16,317 nucleotides of DNA from Oscillospiraceae bacterium (GTDB lineage Bacteria; Bacillota_A; Clostridia; Oscillospirales; Oscillospiraceae), in NCBI GenBank assembly GCA_017627975.1, contig JAGAFT010000173.1:1-16317 (forward strand), written 5' to 3'. The notes under the pieces are model-generated. The model was not told the DNA's origin. It made no database searches and was given only the letters and a program-made list of their open reading frames with translations. Every line of letters begins with the position of its first letter. The stretch's first letter is position 1. The translations under genes were made by a program, and so were the position numbers. Of this stretch, positions 6,166-12,572 are shown piece after piece.

Positions 6166-8649
6166 TTAGAAGATGTCAGATTCCAGATTGATCCAGAAAG
6201 CGGGGCGAACCGCGCGAGTGACACTGCTGACGGTAAGATTACTAAGAGAGCCGATTGAACTAGCGAGCGCCGCAAAATTCTGGCCGCGGCCGGGCGACCG
6301 TAACCACCACCAGCAGTTGCCGCTGTCACTGGCAAAGGCTCCCTGTGCCTTTGCATAGGCCGTCGGCTTGCAAATTCTGTCAGGGTCTGAATTGAAGTAC
6401 TGTCCCACTTCCGCGTAGCTGAGCAGGAAGATCTGATCTGTGGTGTTGTATCCGCCGCTGGTAGACCACTTGCTGTATCCCTGGCTTTTGCTGTTGTCCA
6501 CGGATGTTTTTTGAATTGCTTTCTGCTCATCCGTAGTAAAGGCAGCGTTCAGGAACGTACTATTTAGCCAGGAACGGAGGGAACAGGTTTCCCAGGTCAC
6601 GCTCGTAGCTTCTGTGTTGTACTGCCGACAGTCCAGTGCATAGCGGCTGATCAGAAGACTTTGGTTTCCCTCATTGGCCAGTACGATCCACTCGACGGCT
6701 TCTTCCCCATTGAATGTGTTGTTGTCCTGCTCAAAGGTGCCGAAGGTCACAACATTACCCACAACTTTCAAGTTGTTGCTGTTTGCATAGTGCATCTTTG
6801 GAATGATCACCTTTGTCACCACAAAATATGCCGCGACGGCAAGTACCGCGAGGATGCTCAGAATGGCCGTTGTACGTTTTTTCTTCGCGGCCGCTTTTCT
6901 GTCCTGTTCTTCTTTTTCCCGGCGCTCCCGAGCCTGAATGTCCGCAATGGCCTTTTCACAGCTCTGGATTCTTACGGCCGTGTCCTGGAACCCCGGGGCC
7001 TTTTTCAGCTCCGCGCTCGCCGCCTGATAGTCCGATACGGTCTTTGCCTTTCCCTGCAGACTGACCGCGTTCTGATAGGTGTCTGTCTGTCGCGCGCGGG
7101 CCTGACGGTTCAGCTCACGGGTCTTCCCGTCTGCTTCCTTTAGGAACTTCTCGTAATTCTGCTTCGTCCGGTTCCGGTTTTCCTCCTCCTGCTTTCTGGC
7201 GCTGTCCACGTTGGCCCGCAGGCTGTCGTAAAGGGACTTCTTGAAGCCCTCCATCCGGACTTTCTCATCGCCCGCGGCGAAGCGGAGCGCACGGCTGAGA
7301 CTGCGGTTGTTTTCAATCTGCTGGCGAACCTGGTTCTGGATCTCCTCCTGTCCCTTCACGGTGGAGCTGTAGCTCAGGTCATAGCGGTAAAGCGGCGTAA
7401 TCTCGCTCTCTTTCAGAAAGCCTTTGACTGCGTTCTCCGCCGCGGCTTTCCGGATATGCTCTGTTTTTTCCGGGATGCTCAGCTTCTCGCTTTTCGGCGT
7501 CTGGGATGTCGCCGCATGGATAAAGCTCTCCGGATCCCTTGCCCGCAGCTCCGCCAGGGCGATGCCGAAATAGGCCTCCGCGCACTCCGCGTCCAGGGTC
7601 AGGGCCTGGTCGAAGTACTGCTTCGCCTTTTCCCACTCCCCGTCTTCCAAGGCAAGCTTTCCGCGCTTGATGGCGGCGTCGGTCTTCATGCTGCCCTCGC
7701 TCTGGATGACGGTCTTTTCGACGATCTTCTCCGTGACCTTCTCCGGTGCCGCCGTCTTCCGGGGGATCAGCTTCTCCACGCCCCGGACCAGGTCCTGCAT
7801 GGCGCCGACCTTGCCCATATCCTGGGCTGAGAGCTTCGCGAACTCCTTCGGCATGTCATAGGCGTCCATATTCTTGAACACCGGGATCAGGGTCTTCTTC
7901 TGCCCGGAAGCAATCAGCTTCAGGAAGCGGCTCCACTCGTTTTTCACCCAGACCGCGTCGAAGTTTTCATAGTCGGTACCGACGACGATCATCACCTTCG
8001 CGCTGTTCAGGGCGGCGAAGATATAGGGCTCATATTCCGTGCCCAGCTTGCTCTCCAGACTGATGCGGGAGAAGAACACGCGGTAGCCTTTTTCCGTCAG
8101 TTCGTTATAGATATCCTGGGCGATCACGCTGTCCAGGGTGCGCTCGCCATTTGCATCCGTCTCCTTGTAGCTGATGAAGATGTCATATGGATCTTCTCTG
8201 CCCGACACCTCGATGATGCCCTTGCGCAGCTCCTCGATCTGCCGCGCCTCATCCCGGTAAACCCGTCTTGCGATGGCGTCGGCATTTTCACAGGCCTGTT
8301 CAAAGTTCTGGTCATCCAGAACGCTCTCAAAGCTTGAGCGGTGGCAGGTCGGCACCTTCTTCCCCGTGCCCGGATCATCCACATACTCGATACCGTATTT
8401 GCAGAGAACCAGGCCCCAGTAGGCCTCCGCCTCCTCCGGGAAGTCCGCCACAATAGTCTCGAACACGCCGGAGGCCTTGTCGAACTCACAGTTGCGGAGA
8501 AGCCGCGACGCCCGGGTGAAGAGGGTCATCTTCTTCTCGTTATCCGCGTTGGGAACGGTCTGCCTGGTTCCGCAGTATTCGCATTCACAGACGGAACTTC
8601 CCTCCGTGATGATCAGATCGCCGCCGCACATCTTGCACTTGATGATCAT
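6166..8649 (-). CDS. TIR-domain membrane protein with zinc ribbon, TPR, coiled coil and DUF6273-like ectodomain
   Basis: 827 residues. In order: N-terminal zinc ribbon (C5xxC8, C23xxC26); a helical repeat region; a TIR domain (about 154-260) starting YDIFISYKETD, with Glu207 in TEYEPYI aligning with the catalytic Glu of NAD+-cleaving TIRs such as SARM1; a TPR (about 323-372); a charged coiled coil (about 430-590); one membrane helix (about 594-613) preceded by KKKR; and a DUF6273-like domain (about 627-822) ending WWWLRSPG...AVRPAFWI. The positive-inside rule puts the TIR in the cytosol and the DUF6273 domain outside. It therefore reads as a receptor: outside ligand binding, inside NADase or scaffold output. 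Only 3 bases separate it from the SPFH gene stop. The last ~25 residues look hypervariable. Function in immunity or envelope stress is inferred. Confidence 0.85.
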   Translation of the reverse strand: MIIKCKMCGGDLIITEGSSVCECEYCGTRQTVPNADNEKKMTLFTRASRLLRNCEFDKASGVFETIVADFPEEAEAYWGLVLCKYGIEYVDDPGTGKKVPTCHRSSFESVLDDQNFEQACENADAIARRVYRDEARQIEELRKGIIEVSGREDPYDIFISYKETDANGERTLDSVIAQDIYNELTEKGYRVFFSRISLESKLGTEYEPYIFAALNSAKVMIVVGTDYENFDAVWVKNEWSRFLKLIASGQKKTLIPVFKNMDAYDMPKEFAKLSAQDMGKVGAMQDLVRGVEKLIPRKTAAPEKVTEKIVEKTVIQSEGSMKTDAAIKRGKLALEDGEWEKAKQYFDQALTLDAECAEAYFGIALAELRARDPESFIHAATSQTPKSEKLSIPEKTEHIRKAAAENAVKGFLKESEITPLYRYDLSYSSTVKGQEEIQNQVRQQIENNRSLSRALRFAAGDEKVRMEGFKKSLYDSLRANVDSARKQEEENRNRTKQNYEKFLKEADGKTRELNRQARARQTDTYQNAVSLQGKAKTVSDYQAASAELKKAPGFQDTAVRIQSCEKAIADIQARERREKEEQDRKAAAKKKRTTAILSILAVLAVAAYFVVTKVIIPKMHYANSNNLKVVGNVVTFGTFEQDNNTFNGEEAVEWIVLANEGNQSLLISRYALDCRQYNTEATSVTWETCSLRSWLNSTFLNAAFTTDEQKAIQKTSVDNSKSQGYSKWSTSGGYNTTDQIFLLSYAEVGQYFNSDPDRICKPTAYAKAQGAFASDSGNCWWWLRSPGRGQNFAALASSIGSLSNLTVSSVTRAVRPAFWINLESDIF
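6214..6288 (-). other. Candidate DGR variable region in the TIR protein C-terminus
   Basis: Residues 788-812 lie between the invariant WWWLRSPG and AVRPAFWI motifs. Apart from the spaced framework residues, 16 of the 18 codons at the exposed positions end in C or T (for example CGC, GGC, AAT, TTT, CTC, GCT, AGT, CTT, ACC, GTC, ACT). This is what adenine mutagenesis of AAC/AAT codons in a DGR template produces. The exceptions are Q790 (CAG) and S798 (TCA). No template repeat or reverse transcriptase is in the window, so this is a sequence-pattern call only. Confidence 0.42.
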
Positions 8650-8652
8650 GGC

Positions 8653-10053
8653 TTATTCCTCCTGCTTATGCCCGCAGTTGGGGCAGAATCTCGATGTGAT
8701 ATTCGTCGTTCCGCAGTCCGGACAGGTCCATACCGCCGGCTCCGGCTTTTTCGTTCCGCAGTCCGGGCAGAAGCGGCTGGCGATTCTCGTTTTCCCACAG
8801 CTCGGGCAGGTCCAGCCGGTTTGCTGCCCGGTCGGCGCCGGCGTTGCGGGTGTCGGCGGCTGTGCGGCGGGATTCTGGAAGCCCTGCAACATGTTCCCGA
8901 TCTGCGGCGCGATGGCGCCGGCCGCGGCCACACCGACCCCCAGGCCCAGCATGTCCCCCAGGACGCCGCTGCCCCCGCCGCCGGAGGAAATGGCGGGGCC
9001 CATGTTGCCGATTCCCTCGGCGTAGGCTTTCTGTACCTCGGCCTGCAGGACGTCCTTCTGGTTATAGCCTTTGGCCTGCATGATCTCCGCCTCGGTGAGT
9101 CCGGCGATCCGCTCCGCAGCCGCTTCCGCCTGGGCGGTGATAACCTTCCGCTCCGCCTCGCGCTTTGCGATCTCGGTCTGCGTGGTCTGCTCCTCCAGGA
9201 CGACGCCACGATGCGCCGCGGTGATGGCAGCCTTGCTCTGCTCCTGGGCGGTGCGGTACTGCGCCTCGCTCTGGGCCTTTGCCGTGAGGACCGTTGCCTC
9301 CGCCTGATAGTAGCGGGTCTGAAGGGTGATGGTATGCAGCTCCCGGATGCGTTTGAAGTTCGGATCCTCTTCCGGGAGCACGATGTTCGTCACATAGAAC
9401 TGCGGGATCGTGAGGCCGTAGTCCTCAAAACCCGGGAGGATCTTTTCCCGGAGTTTCGCGGAAATCGTATCCAGCCTGCTGTCGATCTCCAGAAGGTCGA
9501 TGGCCTCATCGGTGATGGTGTTGGAGAGATTCACCTTTACCGCGTTGCTGATCAGGGGCCGGAAGGAAGCCTTCAGGGACTTTGCGAGGCTCGCTCCGTC
9601 CTCCCAGCTGATCCCGTCCATGGTCCCGACCAGCTTTACAAGCAGCTTGCGGGAATTGGACACCATCAGGTTCAGTTCCCCCGATGCCCCAAGTTCCAGC
9701 GGCACCCCGGTCAGAGGATCGATGAAGCGGATCTTCTCGGGCGTCCCCCATTTGAGCGCCATCTGCACTGCCTTATTGATAAAGTAGACCTCCGAATGGA
9801 AGGCCTGCTCGCCTCCGGTGGGAAGCTTATACGCCTTCTCCAGAATCGGAAGGATCTGGGTCTCAAGGGTATACCGTCCAGGGCCGAAGAGGTCCAGGGC
9901 CTGGCCGCCCCGGAAGAAAATCGCCTCCTGGCTCTCGTGCACGACGAGCTGGGAACCGTATTTAAAGTCTTCCGTCGGATGCTTCCAGACCAGGGTATCG
10001 TTGTTCCCCTCATATTTGATAACGCTGACAAGACCTTCTGACTTGAGTGCCAT
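8653..10053 (-). CDS. SPFH-domain protein with two C-terminal zinc ribbons (YdjI / virion-core-like)
   Basis: 466 residues. The SPFH/band-7 domain covers about residues 20-240, with a helical Ala/Glu-rich coiled stretch (about 245-345) typical of SPFH oligomers. A Gly/Ala/Pro-rich linker (about 350-412, including SSGGGGSG) follows, then two zinc ribbons, CPSC...CPDC (416-432) and CPDC...CPNC (444-460). There is no N-terminal membrane helix, unlike HflK/HflC, so it is probably a cytosolic or peripheral oligomeric scaffold. Proteins of this type are often annotated 'virion core protein (lumpy skin disease virus)-like'. GGAGGG lies 6 bases before the ATG. It is the first gene of the operon, with the TIR gene 3 bases downstream and a structured leader with an intrinsic terminator upstream. 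The shared operon, and zinc ribbons in both proteins, suggest it works with the TIR protein. Confidence 0.88.
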   Translation of the reverse strand: MALKSEGLVSVIKYEGNNDTLVWKHPTEDFKYGSQLVVHESQEAIFFRGGQALDLFGPGRYTLETQILPILEKAYKLPTGGEQAFHSEVYFINKAVQMALKWGTPEKIRFIDPLTGVPLELGASGELNLMVSNSRKLLVKLVGTMDGISWEDGASLAKSLKASFRPLISNAVKVNLSNTITDEAIDLLEIDSRLDTISAKLREKILPGFEDYGLTIPQFYVTNIVLPEEDPNFKRIRELHTITLQTRYYQAEATVLTAKAQSEAQYRTAQEQSKAAITAAHRGVVLEEQTTQTEIAKREAERKVITAQAEAAAERIAGLTEAEIMQAKGYNQKDVLQAEVQKAYAEGIGNMGPAISSGGGGSGVLGDMLGLGVGVAAAGAIAPQIGNMLQGFQNPAAQPPTPATPAPTGQQTGWTCPSCGKTRIASRFCPDCGTKKPEPAVWTCPDCGTTNITSRFCPNCGHKQEE

Positions 10054-10244
10054 ATTCTTCCCTCCGATTCACACAAAAAGAAAAAAGCGTGACCCCAAAC
10101 GGAGCCACGCCGAAAAACGCACAACTCCTGTTTGTTGCCACACAAATCCTTTAGCACCCGTCGAGAATGCAAAGCAGAGAGTGCGTTTTTACCGAAGTAA
10201 AAACACATTCTCGACCGGGTGCACCTATATTCGATTTGTGTGGC
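10054..10244 (-). promoter_or_regulatory. Structured attenuator leader of the SPFH-TIR-HEPN operon
   Basis: The predicted transcription start (about 10244) coincides with the first base of a 12-bp closing stem: GCCACACAAATC pairs with GATTTGTGTGGC (10233-10244 with 10137-10148). Nested inside are a second stem (10206-10222 with 10154-10169, 16 bp with one bulged base) and an inner TTTTTAC-TTCG-GTAAAAA hairpin (10186-10203). An intrinsic terminator and the ribosome site follow. GCCACAC at the 5' end can also pair (6 of 7) with the GCGTGGC terminator arm, a possible antiterminator. I recognise no known riboswitch consensus (no T-box, SAM, FMN or ydaO motifs). Confidence 0.6.
10075..10110 (-). 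terminator. Intrinsic terminator ahead of the SPFH gene
   Basis: On the - strand GCGTGGCTCC pairs with GGGGTCACGC (10 bp, two wobbles) around GTTT, followed immediately by TTTTTTCTTTTT. It ends 21 bases before the SPFH start codon and just ahead of its GGAGGG site, so it sits inside the operon leader rather than after a gene. This is the position of an attenuator. Confidence 0.8.
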
Positions 10245-10250
10245 GAGTTC

Positions 10251-10279
10251 AGTTTATCACATCCCTTCCGAATGGGCAA
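10251..10279 (-). promoter_or_regulatory. Predicted promoter of the SPFH-TIR-HEPN operon
   Basis: On the - strand: TTGCCC (rc of 10274-10279), a 17-base spacer, TAAACT (rc of 10251-10256), each 4 of 6 to consensus. The start predicted from it falls on the first base of the structured leader. It is divergent from the hicAB promoter, 42 bases away. Confidence 0.5.
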
Positions 10280-10320
10280 CGCTTTTCTTGCCGGATTTCT
10301 TTCTTTTGTCGTTCAATCTC

Positions 10321-10348
10321 TTGACAATTGTTTCAGCCGTGATATAAT
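10321..10348 (+). promoter_or_regulatory. hicAB promoter
   Basis: TTGACA (10321-10326), 16 bases, TATAAT (10343-10348). Both boxes are perfect; the spacer is one base short of optimal. The operator overlaps the -10 box. Confidence 0.85.
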
Positions 10349-10378
10349 CTGTGTAACTGGCAGTCAGTTACACAGATT
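10346..10378 (+). promoter_or_regulatory. Perfect inverted-repeat operator of hicAB
   Basis: AATCTGTGTAACTG (10346-10359) and CAGTTACACAGATT (10365-10378) are exact reverse complements with a 5-base centre. The repeat overlaps the -10 box and the start of transcription, ideal for autorepression by the ribbon-helix-helix antitoxin HicB, alone or with HicA. Confidence 0.8.
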
Positions 10379-10389
10379 GAGGGGTTTTC

Positions 10390-10656
10390 ATGGGTAAAGA
10401 AGAAAAAATGGTTCAACGGCTTCTGTCACTTCCTGCTGACTACTCATATTCAGAGGCGCGTGCTCTGGCTATGCGTTTCGGATATATTGAGCAAAACAAG
10501 GGAAGCACATCCGGCTCCAGAGTCATGTTTTTTCGTCCTGATGACAAACGAAAAATATTGCTCCACAAGCCTCATCCTGGTGATATTATGAAAAAGCACG
10601 CCGTCAGGCAGTTTCTGGATCGTCTGATTGAAAACGGAGATGTGAAAGATGAATAA
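10390..10656 (+). CDS. hicA: HicA-family mRNA interferase toxin
   Basis: 88 residues, within the HicA size range. HicA folds as a small dsRBD-like domain and cleaves mRNA. The N-terminal helix (KMVQRLLSLPADYSYSEARAL), the SGSRVMFFRPDD strand pair and LLHKPHPGDIMKKHAVRQFL at the C-terminus match the clostridial HicA branch. In this branch the GSH motif of the best-studied HicAs reads GSR, and the conserved His residues lie in HKPHP. A GAGGGG site precedes the ATG by 5 bases. The gene overlaps hicB by 8 bases. The order toxin-antitoxin and the operator upstream are normal for hicAB. The toxin may be activated when HicB is degraded. Confidence 0.85.
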   Translation: MGKEEKMVQRLLSLPADYSYSEARALAMRFGYIEQNKGSTSGSRVMFFRPDDKRKILLHKPHPGDIMKKHAVRQFLDRLIENGDVKDE

Positions 10657-10981
10657 CGTTCTTGAATATAAAGGCTACTATACCAAAGTCTTGTACAGCG
10701 CCGAGGATCAGGTTCTCTATGGAAAAATTGAAGGGATTAAGGATCTGGTCAATTTTGAATGCGAGAATCTCGGTGAGGTCGAGCAGGAATTCCACAACGC
10801 GGTGGATGACTACCTTGCGCTCTGTCACGACCTCGGAGAAGAACCGGATAAGCCTTATAAAGGTGTTTTCAATGTCCGGATATCTCCTGAGCTGCATCGC
10901 AAGGCTTCCATTATGGCCGATCAGAAGGGTGAGACCCTGAACGCCTTCGTTGCCGATGCCATTCAGGCCGCCGTAGGATAA
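10649..10981 (+). CDS. hicB: HicB-family antitoxin
   Basis: 110 residues. The N-terminal half (YKGYYTKVLYSAEDQVLYGKI to the VDDYLALCHDLGEEP helix) is the partial RNase-H-like HicB fold that blocks HicA. The C-terminal YKGVFNVRISPELHRKASIMADQKGETLNAFVADAI segment is a ribbon-helix-helix DNA-binding domain that should bind the inverted repeat at 10346-10378. Its start lies inside the end of hicA (ATG within GATGAATAA), so the two are translationally coupled. A strong terminator follows 19 bases after the stop. Confidence 0.9.
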   Translation: MNNVLEYKGYYTKVLYSAEDQVLYGKIEGIKDLVNFECENLGEVEQEFHNAVDDYLALCHDLGEEPDKPYKGVFNVRISPELHRKASIMADQKGETLNAFVADAIQAAVG

Positions 10982-11000
10982 ACTCCGCTGACAGAATACT

Positions 11001-11048
11001 GCAACCCCATGAATGTTTTTATGCATCCATGGGGTTGCCTGTTTTTTT
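11001..11048 (+). terminator. Terminator of hicAB
   Basis: GCAACCCCATG (11001-11011) pairs with CATGGGGTTGC (11028-11038), followed by CTGTTTTTTT. An outer 7-bp pair, GCTGACA (10987-10993) with TGTCAGC (11054-11060), encloses it. It separates hicB from the convergent galT (stop at 11073) and may serve both. Confidence 0.85.
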
Positions 11049-11072
11049 CATTTTGTCAGCAATACGGGCTTT

Positions 11073-12572
11073 TTATCCGTTCACGCTGTCGAGGAAACGG
11101 CGGAAGGCTGCCCGGCCCTTTTCGTCGCGCTTGAAGACGCCCGCGTCCTCCAGCACCTTCTCGAAGACCGCGCCGACCTCCTCCTGCAGGACCGCTTCGG
11201 CGTTTTCCGCGTTGAAGGGGCGCCTGCTCAGGATTTCCTCCGCCCAGTCGGCATGCGGGGCCGTATGCTCATTCGCTCTCAGATCCGCACCGGAAAGCAT
11301 CGCCTTTTTCAGTTCGTCCAGCTCCGTCAGGAGTCTGGCCGGGAGCACCGCGAGGCCCATGACCTCGATGAGTCCGATGTTCTCCTTCTTGATGTGGTGA
11401 AGCTCCTGATGCGGGTGGTACACACCGAGGGGGAACTCGTCGGTGGTGATGTTGTTGCGCAGCACCAGGTCCAGCTCATAGTCCTCCCCGCGCCGGCGTC
11501 CGATGGGCGTGATGGTATTGTGCGGCACGCCGTCCGTCTCCGTCAGGACAAATACGCTCTCGTCGCTGTAGCCGCGCCAGTGTGTCAGCACCCGCTCGGC
11601 CAGGTCGATCACCCGCTTCGGGTCGGCCCCTCTCAGGCGCAGCACCGACATCGGCCAGCGGACGATGCCCGCCCTGACATCCGGGAAGTCCCGGAAGGAA
11701 TACGCCTCTTCCGTTTCCGCTCTCGCCATAGCGAACTCATAATGTCCGCCCTGGAAGTGGTCGTGGCTGAGGATCGAGCCGCCCACGATGGGCAGGTCCG
11801 CATTGGAGCCGACGAAGTAATGCGGGAACTGGGTCAGGAAGCTGAAGAGCTTCTCGAACGCCGCCCGGTCGACCTTCATCGGGGTATGGCGGCTGTTGAA
11901 GACGATGCAGTGTTCATTATAATAGACATACGGCGAATACTGGAAGAACCAGTCCTCTCCGGCGATTTTCAGCGGGACCAGGCGGTGGTTGGAACGTCCC
12001 GGATGGTTCAGCCGTCCGGCATAGCCTTCGTTTTCGGCGCAGAGCTGGCACTTCGGATAGTCCGTCTGGGGAAGGAGTTTGGCGGCCGCGATGGCCCGCG
12101 GGTCCTTTTCCGGCTTGGAGAGATTGATGGTGATGTCCAGCGCGCCGTAGGGTCCGCTGTAGACCCACTTTTTATCCCGGGCAATCCGGTCGCGGCGGAT
12201 GTAGTTGGTGTCGCAGCTGAAGGCGTAGAACCAGTCCGTCGCCGCAAGGGCGCTTTCTTTATACTTCTCGGCGAAGGTCCGGCGCACCTCATGCGGAAAC
12301 GGCGTCACCGCCTCCATCAGCAGGCTGTCCAGCAGGTCCCTGGTGACCACGCCGTCGGCGATGAGGCCGCGCTCCACGGCCGAATCCGTCAGGATCCCCA
12401 GCAGCTCCGCCAGCGGCGCGTCCAGCGCCTCTTCCCCCTCGTCCGGGGCGTCAAGCTGCAGCATCTGCAGCAGGCGGTTGCGGCAGTAGGTCCGGTCACA
12501 GGCCTCAATCAGGCCCTTCTTCTCGGCATAGTTCAGCAGCCCCAGCAGGGCGGGATTGACGTTTACGCTCAT
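11073..12572 (-). CDS. galT: UDP-glucose-hexose-1-phosphate uridylyltransferase, class II
   Basis: 499 residues, typical of the longer Firmicutes class II GalT rather than the ~350-residue E. coli type. It exchanges galactose-1-phosphate with UDP-glucose in the cytosolic Leloir pathway. The signature GGSILSHDHFQGGHYEF (family equivalent of the catalytic HPH region) and the preceding WFFQYSPYVYYNEHCIVF stretch are visible. The start is the ATG at 12572, which overlaps the galK stop as ATGA. An open frame continues upstream to 12890, but that part lies within galK and is not real. The ATGA overlap implies translational coupling to galK. No galE is seen within the window. Confidence 0.93.
   Translation of the reverse strand: MSVNVNPALLGLLNYAEKKGLIEACDRTYCRNRLLQMLQLDAPDEGEEALDAPLAELLGILTDSAVERGLIADGVVTRDLLDSLLMEAVTPFPHEVRRTFAEKYKESALAATDWFYAFSCDTNYIRRDRIARDKKWVYSGPYGALDITINLSKPEKDPRAIAAAKLLPQTDYPKCQLCAENEGYAGRLNHPGRSNHRLVPLKIAGEDWFFQYSPYVYYNEHCIVFNSRHTPMKVDRAAFEKLFSFLTQFPHYFVGSNADLPIVGGSILSHDHFQGGHYEFAMARAETEEAYSFRDFPDVRAGIVRWPMSVLRLRGADPKRVIDLAERVLTHWRGYSDESVFVLTETDGVPHNTITPIGRRRGEDYELDLVLRNNITTDEFPLGVYHPHQELHHIKKENIGLIEVMGLAVLPARLLTELDELKKAMLSGADLRANEHTAPHADWAEEILSRRPFNAENAEAVLQEEVGAVFEKVLEDAGVFKRDEKGRAAFRRFLDSVNG

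Noticed and set aside
8341..10041. Long + strand open frame (566 codons) across the SPFH gene
   Set aside because: It is antisense to the clear SPFH and TIR genes, has low-complexity Arg/Gly/Leu-rich composition typical of a GC-rich shadow frame, and no ribosome site or domain.
10137..10244. Nested inverted repeat as a MITE-type mobile element
   Set aside because: No target-site duplication is visible at the ends, the outer repeat starts exactly at a predicted transcription start, and it is followed by a terminator. An RNA leader explains it better.
10604..11026. 140-codon - strand frame over hicB
   Set aside because: Antisense to the well-supported hicB, reading out of the terminator, without domain or ribosome site.
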